Positions 7,407 through 13,165 are shown, counted from the stretch's first letter. The stretch is DNA of 56,410 nucleotides from an uncultured Bacteroidales bacterium (GCA_902781045.1 CACZHT010000025.1:1-56410), one strand, 5' to 3'. Numbers and translations: made by a program. The notes: generated by a model not told the origin, from the letters alone.

Positions 7407-8444
7407 ATGATTGAATTCAAGAAGTACAGCTCCATCGAGAACTCGTTCAGCCGCGAGTTCATGGAGAACGTGGTGGCTCAGGTGCCACCCGACATGGAAT
7501 GGGTCGTGCAGGAGAAAGTGCATGGCGCAAACACCAGTTTTCTGTGCGACGGCAATGAGGTGAAGTTCGCCAAAAGGACTTCAATGCTTGCCGACGGTGA
7601 ACAATTCTACGATTATCAGGAACTGCTTGACCGCTACAAAGAGCGAGTGTTTGACCTTTTCAACAAAGTGAAGGCCATTATTCCTGAGGCAACCGCAATC
7701 TCGGTTTTCGGCGAAATGTTTGGTGGTTCCTACCCTCACAACGAGGTGAAACGCAAGCCGAAGATGTCGCTGATCCAAAAGGGCGTTTGCTACTGCCCTG
7801 GACATGAGTTCTATGGTTTTGACATCTATGTCTTTACTGGTAGCGATGGTCAATACCTGCCAGTTGACGAGGTGAATAAGCTCTTTGAAACCACAGGTTT
7901 CTTCTACGCAAAGACATTGTTCCGTGGCTCGCTCACAGAGTGTCTGAAGCAGCCAAACGCTTTTCAGAGCAAAATCGCCGAATGGCTTGGACTGCCAGCC
8001 ATCGAGGACAACATCTGCGAAGGGGTGGTAATACGTCCAGTGATGCCTTGCTACCTCAGAAACGGTTCAAGGGTTCTCATCAAGAACAAGAACGAGCGTT
8101 TCGCAGAGAAAAAGGGCGTGAAGAAACGCAACAAGCTCTTTGCCGAGCCAGTTCCTTTCAGCGAAGAACTGAAGTCGCTGATTGTCGAAGCCGAGGCATA
8201 CGTCAACGAGAACCGTCTCGTCAATGTGGTGAGTCACATCGGTGAGGTCCACTTCCCCAATGATTTCGGAAAGGTGATGGGGATGTTCTCAAAAGACGTG
8301 CTTACAGACTTCCTCAAAGAGCATGGCGGCGAGTTTGACGCTCTCGACAAATGCGAGCAGAAAACTCTCAACAAAGAGGTCAACAAGCTCTGTACCGCAC
8401 TGGTAAAGCAGGTGTACATGAGCAAAGCTTATATAATTGAGTAA
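7407..8444 (+). CDS. Rnl2-family RNA ligase
   Basis: ATP-dependent RNA ligase that joins 3'-OH to 5'-phosphate ends through a lysyl-AMP intermediate. The nucleotidyltransferase motifs are all present: motif I KVHG with adenylated K37, motif III FGEMFGG (101-107), motif IV EGVVIR (205-210) and motif V LIKNKN (224-229). A helical C-terminal part of about 100 residues follows. At 345 residues it is close to phage T4 Rnl2 (334). I start it at 7407 (MIEFKKYSSIENS), because the 37 codons upstream in the same frame do not look like protein and overlap the leader. It is followed by a hairpin, a phage-like gene, a phosphoesterase and 17 tRNA genes, which points to RNA or tRNA repair. Probably acquired from a phage or other mobile element. 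Confidence 0.85.
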   Translation: MIEFKKYSSIENSFSREFMENVVAQVPPDMEWVVQEKVHGANTSFLCDGNEVKFAKRTSMLADGEQFYDYQELLDRYKERVFDLFNKVKAIIPEATAISVFGEMFGGSYPHNEVKRKPKMSLIQKGVCYCPGHEFYGFDIYVFTGSDGQYLPVDEVNKLFETTGFFYAKTLFRGSLTECLKQPNAFQSKIAEWLGLPAIEDNICEGVVIRPVMPCYLRNGSRVLIKNKNERFAEKKGVKKRNKLFAEPVPFSEELKSLIVEAEAYVNENRLVNVVSHIGEVHFPNDFGKVMGMFSKDVLTDFLKEHGGEFDALDKCEQKTLNKEVNKLCTALVKQVYMSKAYIIE

Positions 8445-8459
8445 AATAGATTATCAATG

Positions 8460-8502
8460 AATCTCCCCATATCTCATGACTGGGGCTTGGGGAGATTAAA
8501 AA
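8460..8502 (+). terminator. Hairpin after the RNA ligase gene
   Basis: AATCTCCCC (8460-8468) pairs perfectly with GGGGAGATT (8489-8497), followed by AAAAAT instead of a T tract. On the minus strand it would have a T tail. It may end or partly attenuate the ligase transcript. Confidence 0.45.
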
Positions 8503-8518
8503 TATAGGAGGACTAATC

Positions 8519-8926
8519 ATGAGCGGAGGTACATTCAATTATGACCAATGGCATATTCAACAGATAGCAGACCAAATAGAACAAACAATCATAGAAGCGG
8601 GACGTAGGATTACCCAAACATCTGACGACAATGAATATCGGCGTTATTCTTTTGAGGAGATGGATGAGTATTATCCAAAATTCAACTCAAAAACACTCGG
8701 AATCATGAAGCGAGCGGTATATGTTTTGAGGATGGCATACATCTATGCGCAAAGAGTGGATTGGCTGCTTGCAGGTGATGATGGAGAAGACAATTTAGAA
8801 GAACGCTTACAAATGGAATTGTCTGAACTTAAGGCGAAATATCCCAGCGGAAGATTCACTTATAAAACGCGAAAGGTCAAATATGACGATGAGTGTGGTC
8901 GATACAGAATAATAAATGAACAATAA
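8519..8926 (+). CDS. Phage-like hypothetical protein (135 aa)
   Basis: Begins MSGGTFNYDQWHIQQIADQI, a start I associate with small uncharacterised proteins of phages and prophages; the function is unknown. It is charged and helical throughout with no membrane segment. The ribosome binding site AGGAGG at 8506-8511, 7 bases before the ATG, is a strong Shine-Dalgarno sequence. This is unusual among Bacteroidales genes and supports phage origin. The 3' end overlaps the phosphoesterase start by 11 bases, so the two are translated as a pair. Confidence 0.65.
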   Translation: MSGGTFNYDQWHIQQIADQIEQTIIEAGRRITQTSDDNEYRRYSFEEMDEYYPKFNSKTLGIMKRAVYVLRMAYIYAQRVDWLLAGDDGEDNLEERLQMELSELKAKYPSGRFTYKTRKVKYDDECGRYRIINEQ

Positions 8927-9566
8927 CAACTACCGCTCCCAGTCTTATTGGGATTGGTTTAAAACGAGATTGAAATTCAATATGGAAACAATAATACGAG
9001 GATTGAAGCCCGATGGCTTGTTCTTCACAAGCGACACGCACTTCAACCACATCAATATCCTGGATTATTGTCAACGCCCATTTGACAATATCGAACAAAT
9101 GAATGAAGCGTTGATTAACAACTGGAATCGTGTAGTCGGGAAGAACGACATTGTGTTCCACTTGGGAGACTTTTCTTTTGGAGGCGCTGCTTACTGGAAC
9201 AATATTCTTGACCGACTGAACGGCAAGATATACCTCGTAGTGGGTAACCACGACTTGAGGAATATGCGTCCATCAATAATGAGCCGATTTGAGTGCGTCG
9301 CCATGCAGATGTATATCGAAGTTGAGGAACAACCGATATACCTCAACCACCACCCATTCCTGTGTTATGGAGGGTCGTATGACAACGTGTGGCAGCTCTT
9401 CGGGCACGTTCACACAAGGCAAAATAATACTGGACAAGACGCTCCGAGGCTGAATGTGCTGTTCCCCACTCAGTATGATGTGGGCGTTGATGCCAACAGC
9501 TATACGCCGGTTTCATTCCGGCAAGTTAAAGAATTTATCAACCAACAAATCATTTCAAAACAATGA
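8916..9566 (+). CDS. Calcineurin-like metallophosphoesterase
   Basis: 216 residues with all the metal-binding motifs of the family: SDTHFNH (D40, H42), GDFSFGG (D85), GNHD (N111, H112), NHHP (H145/H146) and GHVH (H164, H166). It resembles the compact phosphoesterases found in phages and COG4186. The substrate cannot be read from the sequence. Next to an RNA ligase, one possibility is trimming of 2',3'-cyclic or 3' phosphates left by nucleases, which Rnl2-type ligation would need removed; this is inference only. The start at 8916 overlaps the preceding gene. An alternative start is M23 (METIIRGLKPDG), which keeps every motif. Confidence 0.85.
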   Translation: MNNNNYRSQSYWDWFKTRLKFNMETIIRGLKPDGLFFTSDTHFNHINILDYCQRPFDNIEQMNEALINNWNRVVGKNDIVFHLGDFSFGGAAYWNNILDRLNGKIYLVVGNHDLRNMRPSIMSRFECVAMQMYIEVEEQPIYLNHHPFLCYGGSYDNVWQLFGHVHTRQNNTGQDAPRLNVLFPTQYDVGVDANSYTPVSFRQVKEFINQQIISKQ

Positions 9567-9676
9567 AACAGTTGTACATGAGTTCGATATGTGGCACAGG
9601 TGAACGTCCCTGTCAGCCAGAGTTTTCCACGATTTAACAACTAGAGTTATGAACGATAAAAATAGAATACAAGATA

Positions 9677-10090
9677 ATGCCAGCAAACAAGAATGCGTTA
9701 ATTCGCTACAAGACTATAGACCGCTGCCTGAGGAACAGGTACCGTCGGTGGACCATCGACGACCTGGTCGAGGCTTGCTCCGACGCCCTCTACGAGATGG
9801 AGGGCATCGTGAAGGGGGTGTCGCTACGTACTGTGCAGGGCGACCTCCAAATCATGAGGTCCGACAAGTTGGGCTACAACGCCCCCATTGAGGTGTACGA
9901 CAAGATCTACTATCGTTATGCCGACCCGGATTACTCCATCAGTGACATGCCGCTCAATGATGATGACTGCAACCTGCTGCTTCACGCCATCAAGTTGCTC
10001 AGCGGTGAAACAGTAAATCTCGAAGATGTGAAGGAAATCCTTGCTCAAGTGAGAGAACGCCTTACCGTCCACTCATTCATGAATAGATAA
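9677..10090 (+). CDS. WYL-type transcription regulator lacking the WYL domain
   Basis: 137 residues. The first 110 match the N-terminal part of Bacteroidales WYL regulators: MPANKNALIRYKTIDRCLRN, then a winged-helix DNA-binding region with VSLRTVQGDLQIMRSDKLGY, then the DPDYSISDMPL linker. Full-length members have about 300 or more residues. This one stops at 137, after a short helical segment, so the ligand-binding WYL domain is missing. It is either a truncated relic or a minimal repressor. It lies between the phosphoesterase and the tRNA array and could regulate the palindrome at 6902-6920 or the tRNA promoter (inference). Confidence 0.7.
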   Translation: MPANKNALIRYKTIDRCLRNRYRRWTIDDLVEACSDALYEMEGIVKGVSLRTVQGDLQIMRSDKLGYNAPIEVYDKIYYRYADPDYSISDMPLNDDDCNLLLHAIKLLSGETVNLEDVKEILAQVRERLTVHSFMNR

Positions 10091-10130
10091 TGCCCCGACT
10101 TTTTCGCGTCGGTTAAAGCCGGGGCAATTA
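10091..10130 (+). terminator. Intrinsic terminator after the WYL-type gene
   Basis: TGCCCCGACTTT (10091-10102) pairs with AAAGCCGGGGCA (10115-10126) with one A-C mismatch. The tail is AATTATT. It begins at the stop codon of the regulator gene. Confidence 0.65.
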
Positions 10131-10196
10131 TTCAAAAAGAGCTTTAGCGGCACTATTTTTTAGAAAAATGATAAAAAAGTGCAGATTATTATTGGA

Positions 10197-10231
10197 GCGC
10201 AAAAAGGCTGCAGTCGAGGGTTATACCTTTG
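10197..10231 (+). promoter_or_regulatory. Promoter of the tRNA array
   Basis: TACCTTTG at 10224-10231 is a consensus -7 element ending 22 bases before the first tRNA. No good -33 TTTG is present at 19-21 bases, but the block 10197-10232 resembles the P1 block at 6841-6876 (28 of 36 positions). Confidence 0.6.
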
Positions 10232-10253
10232 CAGAGTCAAAAAGATAAACAAC

Positions 10254-10341
10254 GGAGAATTACCCAAGTTGGTGAAGGGGACGCACTGCTAACGCGTTAG
10301 GCCGGTAACACGGCGCAATGGTTCGAGTCCATTATTCTCCG
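10254..10341 (+). tRNA. tRNA-Ser(GCT)
   Basis: Acceptor GGAGAAT pairs with ATTCTCC, discriminator G as expected for Ser. The anticodon loop CTGCTAA lies in stem ACGCA/CGCGT (one mismatch). A long variable arm (type II) is present, with TTCGAGT as T loop. CCA is not encoded (next bases CG). Confidence 0.9.
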
Positions 10342-10348
10342 CGAACAT

Positions 10349-10435
10349 GGAGGTTTGGCAGAGTTGGTAAATGCACTGGTCTTGAAAACCAGCAGACGAT
10401 GATGCGTCTTAGGGGTTCGAATCCCTTAGCCTCCG
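10349..10435 (+). tRNA. tRNA-Ser(TGA)
   Basis: Acceptor GGAGGTT/AGCCTCC with one G-T pair, discriminator G. Anticodon loop CTTGAAA in a perfect stem CTGGT/ACCAG. Long variable arm and T loop TTCGAAT. Only CA follows the discriminator. Confidence 0.92.
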
Positions 10436-10442
10436 CAATAAA

Positions 10443-10516
10443 GGCTCGTTAGCTCAGTGGATTAGAGCACGACGCTACGAACGTCGGGGTCGGGAGTTCG
10501 AGTCTCTCACGAGTCA
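10443..10516 (+). tRNA. tRNA-Arg(ACG)
   Basis: Acceptor GGCTCGT/ACGAGTC, discriminator A. D arm AGCTC...GAGC. Anticodon loop CTACGAA in stem CGACG/CGTCG; A34 would need TadA editing to inosine. CA follows the discriminator. Confidence 0.92.
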
Positions 10517-10522
10517 CATGTT

Positions 10523-10595
10523 GGAACTTTGGCAGACTTGGTGTATGCGCTGGACTGAAAATCCTGAGAACGTGGTTCGACTCCACGAGGTTCCA
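10523..10595 (+). tRNA. tRNA-Phe(GAA)
   Basis: Acceptor GGAACTT/AGGTTCC, discriminator A. Anticodon loop CTGAAAA in stem CTGGA/TCCTG (one T-T mismatch). T arm CGTGG/CCACG with loop TTCGACT. CA follows the discriminator. Confidence 0.88.
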
Positions 10596-10603
10596 CAACA
10601 CAT

Positions 10604-10685
10604 TGAGGTGTTCTCTAGCGGCAATGAGGGCAGACTGTAAATCTGCTGCCATATGGCTTCGGGGGTTCGAGTCCCTCCACCTCAA
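10604..10685 (+). tRNA. tRNA-Tyr(GTA)
   Basis: Acceptor TGAGGTG/CACCTCA, discriminator A. Anticodon loop CTGTAAA in stem GCAGA/TCTGC. Type II variable arm, as bacterial Tyr tRNAs have. CA follows the discriminator. Confidence 0.92.
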
Positions 10686-10690
10686 CAAAT

Positions 10691-10763
10691 GCTTCAATAG
10701 CTCAACTGGCAGAGCAGCTCACTTGTAGTGAGCAGGTTGTTGGTTCGATTCCGACTTGAAGCT
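10691..10763 (+). tRNA. tRNA-Thr(TGT)
   Basis: Acceptor GCTTCAA/TTGAAGC, discriminator T. Anticodon loop CTTGTAG in perfect stem GCTCA/TGAGC. T loop TTCGATT. CA follows the discriminator. Confidence 0.92.
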
Positions 10764-10771
10764 CAAACTAT

Positions 10772-10845
10772 ACTCTTGTGGCGCAATCGGTTAGCGCATC
10801 TGCCTGATACGCAGAAGGCTGTATGTTCGAGTCATACCAAGAGTA
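10772..10845 (+). tRNA. tRNA-Ile(GAT)
   Basis: Acceptor ACTCTTG/CAAGAGT, discriminator A. Anticodon loop CTGATAC in perfect stem TCTGC/GCAGA. T loop TTCGAGT. A full CCA follows at 10846-10848, one of only two in the array. Closely related to the Ile(TAT) gene at 10932. Confidence 0.93.
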
Positions 10846-10851
10846 CCAAAA

Positions 10852-10925
10852 TGTGGGATGCCTGGAGGTGGTTCCCAGAGCGGTCTCATAAGCCGCAGAC
10901 GTGGGTTCGAGTCCCACTCCCGCAA
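10852..10925 (+). tRNA. tRNA-Met(CAT), or lysidine-type Ile2
   Basis: Acceptor TGTGGGA/TCCCGCA with one T-G pair, discriminator A. Anticodon loop CTCATAA in stem GCGGT/GCCGC. There is no run of three G-C pairs in the anticodon stem, so it is not the initiator. CAT could also be a tRNA-Ile2 modified by TilS; this cannot be decided from sequence alone. Confidence 0.85.
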
Positions 10926-10931
10926 CAACAT

Positions 10932-11004
10932 ACTCTCGTGGCGCAATAGTCAGCGCGTCTGTCTTATACACAGTAGGTTGCAGGTGCAAGTCCTGCCGAG
11001 AGTA
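10932..11004 (+). tRNA. tRNA-Ile(TAT)
   Basis: Acceptor ACTCTCG/CGAGAGT, discriminator A. Anticodon loop CTTATAC in stem TCTGT/ACAGT (one T-T mismatch). The body closely follows Ile(GAT) at 10772. UAU reads AUA directly; most bacteria use a lysidine-modified CAU tRNA instead. The T loop is TGCAAGT, with G in place of T55. Confidence 0.88.
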
Positions 11005-11014
11005 CAATGACCTT

Positions 11015-11087
11015 AGGGTAATAGTTCAGTTGGTAGAATGCTTGGTTTGGGACCAAGTGGTCGCACGTTCGAATCGTGTTTACCCTA
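11015..11087 (+). tRNA. tRNA-Pro(TGG)
   Basis: Acceptor AGGGTAA/TTACCCT, discriminator A as for Pro. Anticodon loop TTTGGGA in perfect stem CTTGG/CCAAG. T loop TTCGAAT. CA follows the discriminator. Confidence 0.93.
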
Positions 11088-11095
11088 CAAAACTT

Positions 11096-11168
11096 AGGGT
11101 ATAGGTCAAACGGTTAAGATGTCGCCCTGTCACGGCGCACGGAGCGGGTTCAACTCCCGTATACCCTG
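11096..11168 (+). tRNA. tRNA-Asp(GTC)
   Basis: Acceptor AGGGTAT/ATACCCT, discriminator G as for Asp. Anticodon loop CTGTCAC in stem TCGCC/GGCGC (outer T-C mismatch). T arm GCGGG/CCCGT. CA follows the discriminator. Confidence 0.88.
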
Positions 11169-11173
11169 CAAAT

Positions 11174-11247
11174 GGCGTTATAGAGTAACTGGTCAACTCG
11201 TCGCTCATTCAAGGCGAAGATTACGGGTTAGAGTCCCGTTGACGCTA
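11174..11247 (+). tRNA. tRNA-Glu(TTC) with A33
   Basis: Acceptor GGCGTTA/TGACGCT with G-T at the first pair, discriminator A. Anticodon stem TCGCT/GGCGA encloses CATTCAA. This places TTC at 34-36 but A, not the near-universal T, at 33. T loop TTAGAGT also departs from TTCRA. It may be impaired. Confidence 0.75.
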
Positions 11248-11257
11248 CAAGATTCAA

Positions 11258-11331
11258 GACTCCGTAACTCAGTCCAGTAGAGTATCACACTTTTAATGTG
11301 AGAGTCGTGGGAGCAAAGCCCACCGGGGTCA
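11258..11331 (+). tRNA. tRNA-Lys(TTT)
   Basis: Acceptor GACTCCG/CGGGGTC, discriminator A. Anticodon loop CTTTTAA in perfect stem TCACA/TGTGA. T stem GTGGG/CCCAC, but the T loop is AGCAAAG, lacking T54-T55. CA follows the discriminator. Lys(UUU) is the classic target of the PrrC anticodon nuclease. Confidence 0.87.
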
Positions 11332-11341
11332 CAAGACACTT

Positions 11342-11413
11342 TGGGATGTAGCTCAGAGGCAGAGCAGGTGACTGTTAATCATCAGGTCGAGATTTCAAAA
11401 TTCTCCATCCCAG
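11342..11413 (+). tRNA. tRNA-Asn(GTT)
   Basis: Acceptor TGGGATG/CATCCCA, discriminator G as for Asn. Anticodon loop CTGTTAA in stem GGTGA/TCATC (one G-T). T stem GAGAT/TTCTC has one mismatch. CA follows the discriminator. Confidence 0.87.
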
Positions 11414-11418
11414 CAAAT

Positions 11419-11493
11419 TGCCTCATGGTGTAATCGGCAACACAACGGTTTTTGGAGCCGTTGTTCCAAGTTCGAATCTTGGTGAGGCAGCCA
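11419..11493 (+). tRNA. tRNA-Gln(TTG), CCA encoded
   Basis: Acceptor TGCCTCA/TGAGGCA, discriminator G as for Gln, then encoded CCA at 11491-11493. Anticodon loop TTTTGGA in stem ACGGT/GCCGT. T loop TTCGAAT. Confidence 0.92.
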
Positions 11494-11498
11494 ATGAT

Positions 11499-11571
11499 CC
11501 TCCAGTAGCTCAATGAATAGAGCAACAGACTTCTACTCTGAATGTTGATGGTTTGTATCCATCATGGTGCA
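11499..11571 (+). tRNA. tRNA-Arg(TCT), poor acceptor stem
   Basis: D arm GCTC/GAGC, anticodon loop CTTCTAC in stem ACAGA/TCTGA and T arm GATGG/CCATC are good. The acceptor strands CCTCCAG and ATGGTGC pair at only four of seven positions. It is probably decayed or needs editing. CA follows the discriminator A. Confidence 0.7.
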
Positions 11572-11577
11572 CAATCT

Positions 11578-11650
11578 GTGAGAATACCCAAGCGGTTGAG
11601 GGGGCGGTCTGCAAAACCGTCATTCGTCGGTTCGAATCCGACTCCTCACT
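11578..11650 (+). tRNA. tRNA-Cys(GCA)
   Basis: Acceptor GTGAGAA/TCCTCAC with one mismatch, discriminator T as required for Cys. Anticodon loop CTGCAAA in stem GCGGT/ACCGT. T arm GTCGG/CCGAC with loop TTCGAAT. Last gene of the array. Confidence 0.87.
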
Positions 11651-11667
11651 CTATCCAAATAAAAGAA

Positions 11668-11943
11668 TATTGCTGTCCGATAAAAATTATCGTGCGGCTG
11701 CAGATTATTGACTCCACCACGGTGACACTTTTCTCCAAAGCCATTTTCAAGGGTGCAGAACGCAATCCCAAGACAGGCAAAAAAAGGGCGGCATCAAGGT
11801 CCACTCCATCATCGCGGCTCCACCTGGCCCACCTTCGCTCTTCTATTAGGGGCTTGTCTTCTCAAAAAATGAACCTCAGCAACTGTTTATCGAGGCTGAG
11901 GCAATGTGATTTTCCCGATTTTGACTTTTATCGGACAGCAATA
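11668..11943 (+). mobile_element. Deleted IS4-family element (MITE-like), 276 bp
   Basis: The ends are a perfect 18-bp inverted repeat: TATTGCTGTCCGATAAAA (11668-11685) and TTTTATCGGACAGCAATA (11926-11943). The interior still encodes IIDSTTVTLFSKAIFKGAER and NPKTGKK, then after a frameshift in an A tract GGIKVHSIIAA. This is the segment around a catalytic Asp of IS4-family transposases. Most of the transposase is gone, so it could move only in trans. It begins 17 bases after the Cys tRNA and may have ended or truncated the array. Confidence 0.8.
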
Positions 11944-12054
11944 ATTTATTTATTTTTTACGTTATTAAAAAAAGTATTTTTGTCTTGCAATTCGCAGGAT
12001 TCTTCTTATACTTCTATATTCGCAATTTCTTTAATTGATTATAATTACAGAATT

Positions 12055-12235
12055 ATGAAACGAGGGAAACAAATCTGTGAGACGCTGAAGGGAGTCCGTA
12101 TCGAGATTGCCCGGGCCAATGAGATTGACTACACGCCGCGTGAGTGCCACCACGAGGGCGACTGTGCGGGCACGTGCCCGGCCTGCGAGAGCGAAATGCG
12201 CTGGCTCGAGGGGCAGCTGCGTCTGCGCCAGTCGG
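12055..12235 (+). repeat. Cassette copy 1 of a 181-bp direct repeat
   Basis: Bases 12055-12235 and 12772-12952 differ at only two positions, both silent. The identity starts at the ATG of each gene and stops at the same GTCGG, with unrelated sequence outside. Confidence 0.9.
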
Positions 12236-12770
12236 ACTGGCCTCGCTGGCATCGTGCACACATTCAGCCCAAGCCTCACAGACTGGCACACACCCTCAGC
12301 CCAGCAAACAAGTTAGTGATTGCGAGTGTTGTGAAGTGTTGCTACCTTTGACGACCATTGATTCAACATCAAACAGCTGCAACTCCATTGAGACTAAATA
12401 TGCCGGTATGAGGAATCTTTCAACCGACTCAACAATCATTCCTAGAGGAACGGGAAACGAAATTTTTGGCAACTCACCAACTCCCCCTCAATATCCTGGC
12501 GGAAATGCTGCTTTATTAAAAGACCTAATACATGGTATAAGTGGCAATCAAGTAGAACTGACAGGGAAGGTCATTGCCCAATTTCTTGTTGACACCGATG
12601 GGAGCATTGATTCCATTAAGATAGTCCGAACTCTTAATATGGAAGCAGATAGTTGTGTCATCAATGCCATCAAATCTCTTCCTCACCGATTCAAACCAGC
12701 AGTATATAATGGGAAAGTTGTTAAAATGAGATATACATTGCCAATCTATTTCCAACCACAAAAACAATGA
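12055..12770 (+). pseudogene. Frameshifted Cys-motif protein with TonB C-terminal domain
   Basis: The ATG at 12055 opens a frame encoding MKRGKQICETLKGVRIEIAR and the motif CHHEGDCAGTCPACESE (four Cys, a probable metal site), then RLRQS. As read, that frame continues into unrelated residues and stops at 12351. In the frame one base back, the sequence continues GLASLASCTHSAQ, like the hydrophobic segment that usually follows. From about 12408 it gives a TonB C-terminal domain (PPQYPGGNAALLKDLI, GKVIAQFLVDTDGSIDSIKI, HRFKPAVYNGKVVKMRYTLP). A frameshift near 12235 therefore splits the gene. The TonB part could be translated alone from ATG 12408 (120 residues). In related genes these parts form one envelope protein (from memory). 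Confidence 0.6.
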
Positions 12771-12771
12771 T

Positions 12772-12952
12772 ATGAAACGAGGGAAACAAATTTGTGAGAC
12801 GCTGAAGGGAGTCCGTATCGAGATTGCCCGGGCCAATGAGATTGACTACACACCGCGTGAGTGCCACCACGAGGGCGACTGTGCGGGCACGTGCCCGGCC
12901 TGCGAGAGCGAAATGCGCTGGCTCGAGGGGCAGCTGCGTCTGCGCCAGTCGG
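12772..12952 (+). repeat. Cassette copy 2 of the 181-bp direct repeat
   Basis: Second copy, starting two bases after the stop of the TonB frame. It differs from copy 1 only by T for C at an Ile codon and A for G at a Thr codon. Confidence 0.9.
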
Positions 12953-13165
12953 TGCAACAGCTGTTCACATCCCATACAGACAGCGGGCATGGTCGAGGAC
13001 CCTAACGCGCCAGCTGTGATGTGCGACACCGACTCGATTGAAATGCTCGAGGGCGATGTAATTGCTCCGCCGCCCGAGGGGATAGAGCAGCAAGAGCCCG
13101 TCGAGATTGACGGTGTGATGCAACAAGAAGACCCCGAGGACAACCGCGACCGGCGCACACGTTGA
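12772..13165 (+). pseudogene. Second Cys-motif gene, frameshifted, acidic tail
   Basis: The N-terminal 60 codons repeat copy 1 (four-Cys motif). After the repeat ends, the same frame runs only to 13005. The frame one base forward carries on with CSHPIQTAG and an acidic stretch (MLEGDVIAPPPEGIEQQEPV), ending at a TGA at 13163-13165. That frame's stop overlaps the ATG of the next gene (TGATG), suggesting translational coupling, so the acidic part may be translated, perhaps from ATG 12989 (58 residues). Either the gene broke at the repeat boundary or the ends were swapped. The shift is in the opposite direction to copy 1. Confidence 0.5.

Larger units (their letters stand above)
10254..11650 (+). 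other. tRNA array, 17 genes with 17 different anticodons
   Basis: Seventeen tRNA genes lie head to tail with gaps of 5-10 bases. Anticodons in order: GCT, TGA, ACG, GAA, GTA, TGT, GAT, CAT, TAT, TGG, GTC, TTC, TTT, GTT, TTG, TCT, GCA. They serve Ser, Arg, Phe, Tyr, Thr, Ile, Met, Pro, Asp, Glu, Lys, Asn, Gln and Cys. Ala, Gly, Val, Leu, His and Trp are absent. One promoter precedes the array and no terminator follows it, because an IS remnant begins 17 bases after the last gene. The packing is like that of phage tRNA clusters. Confidence 0.9.

Noticed and set aside
10449..11007. Minus-strand open frames across the tRNA cluster
   Set aside because: They are antisense to tRNA genes with clear cloverleaf pairing and have no protein-like features.
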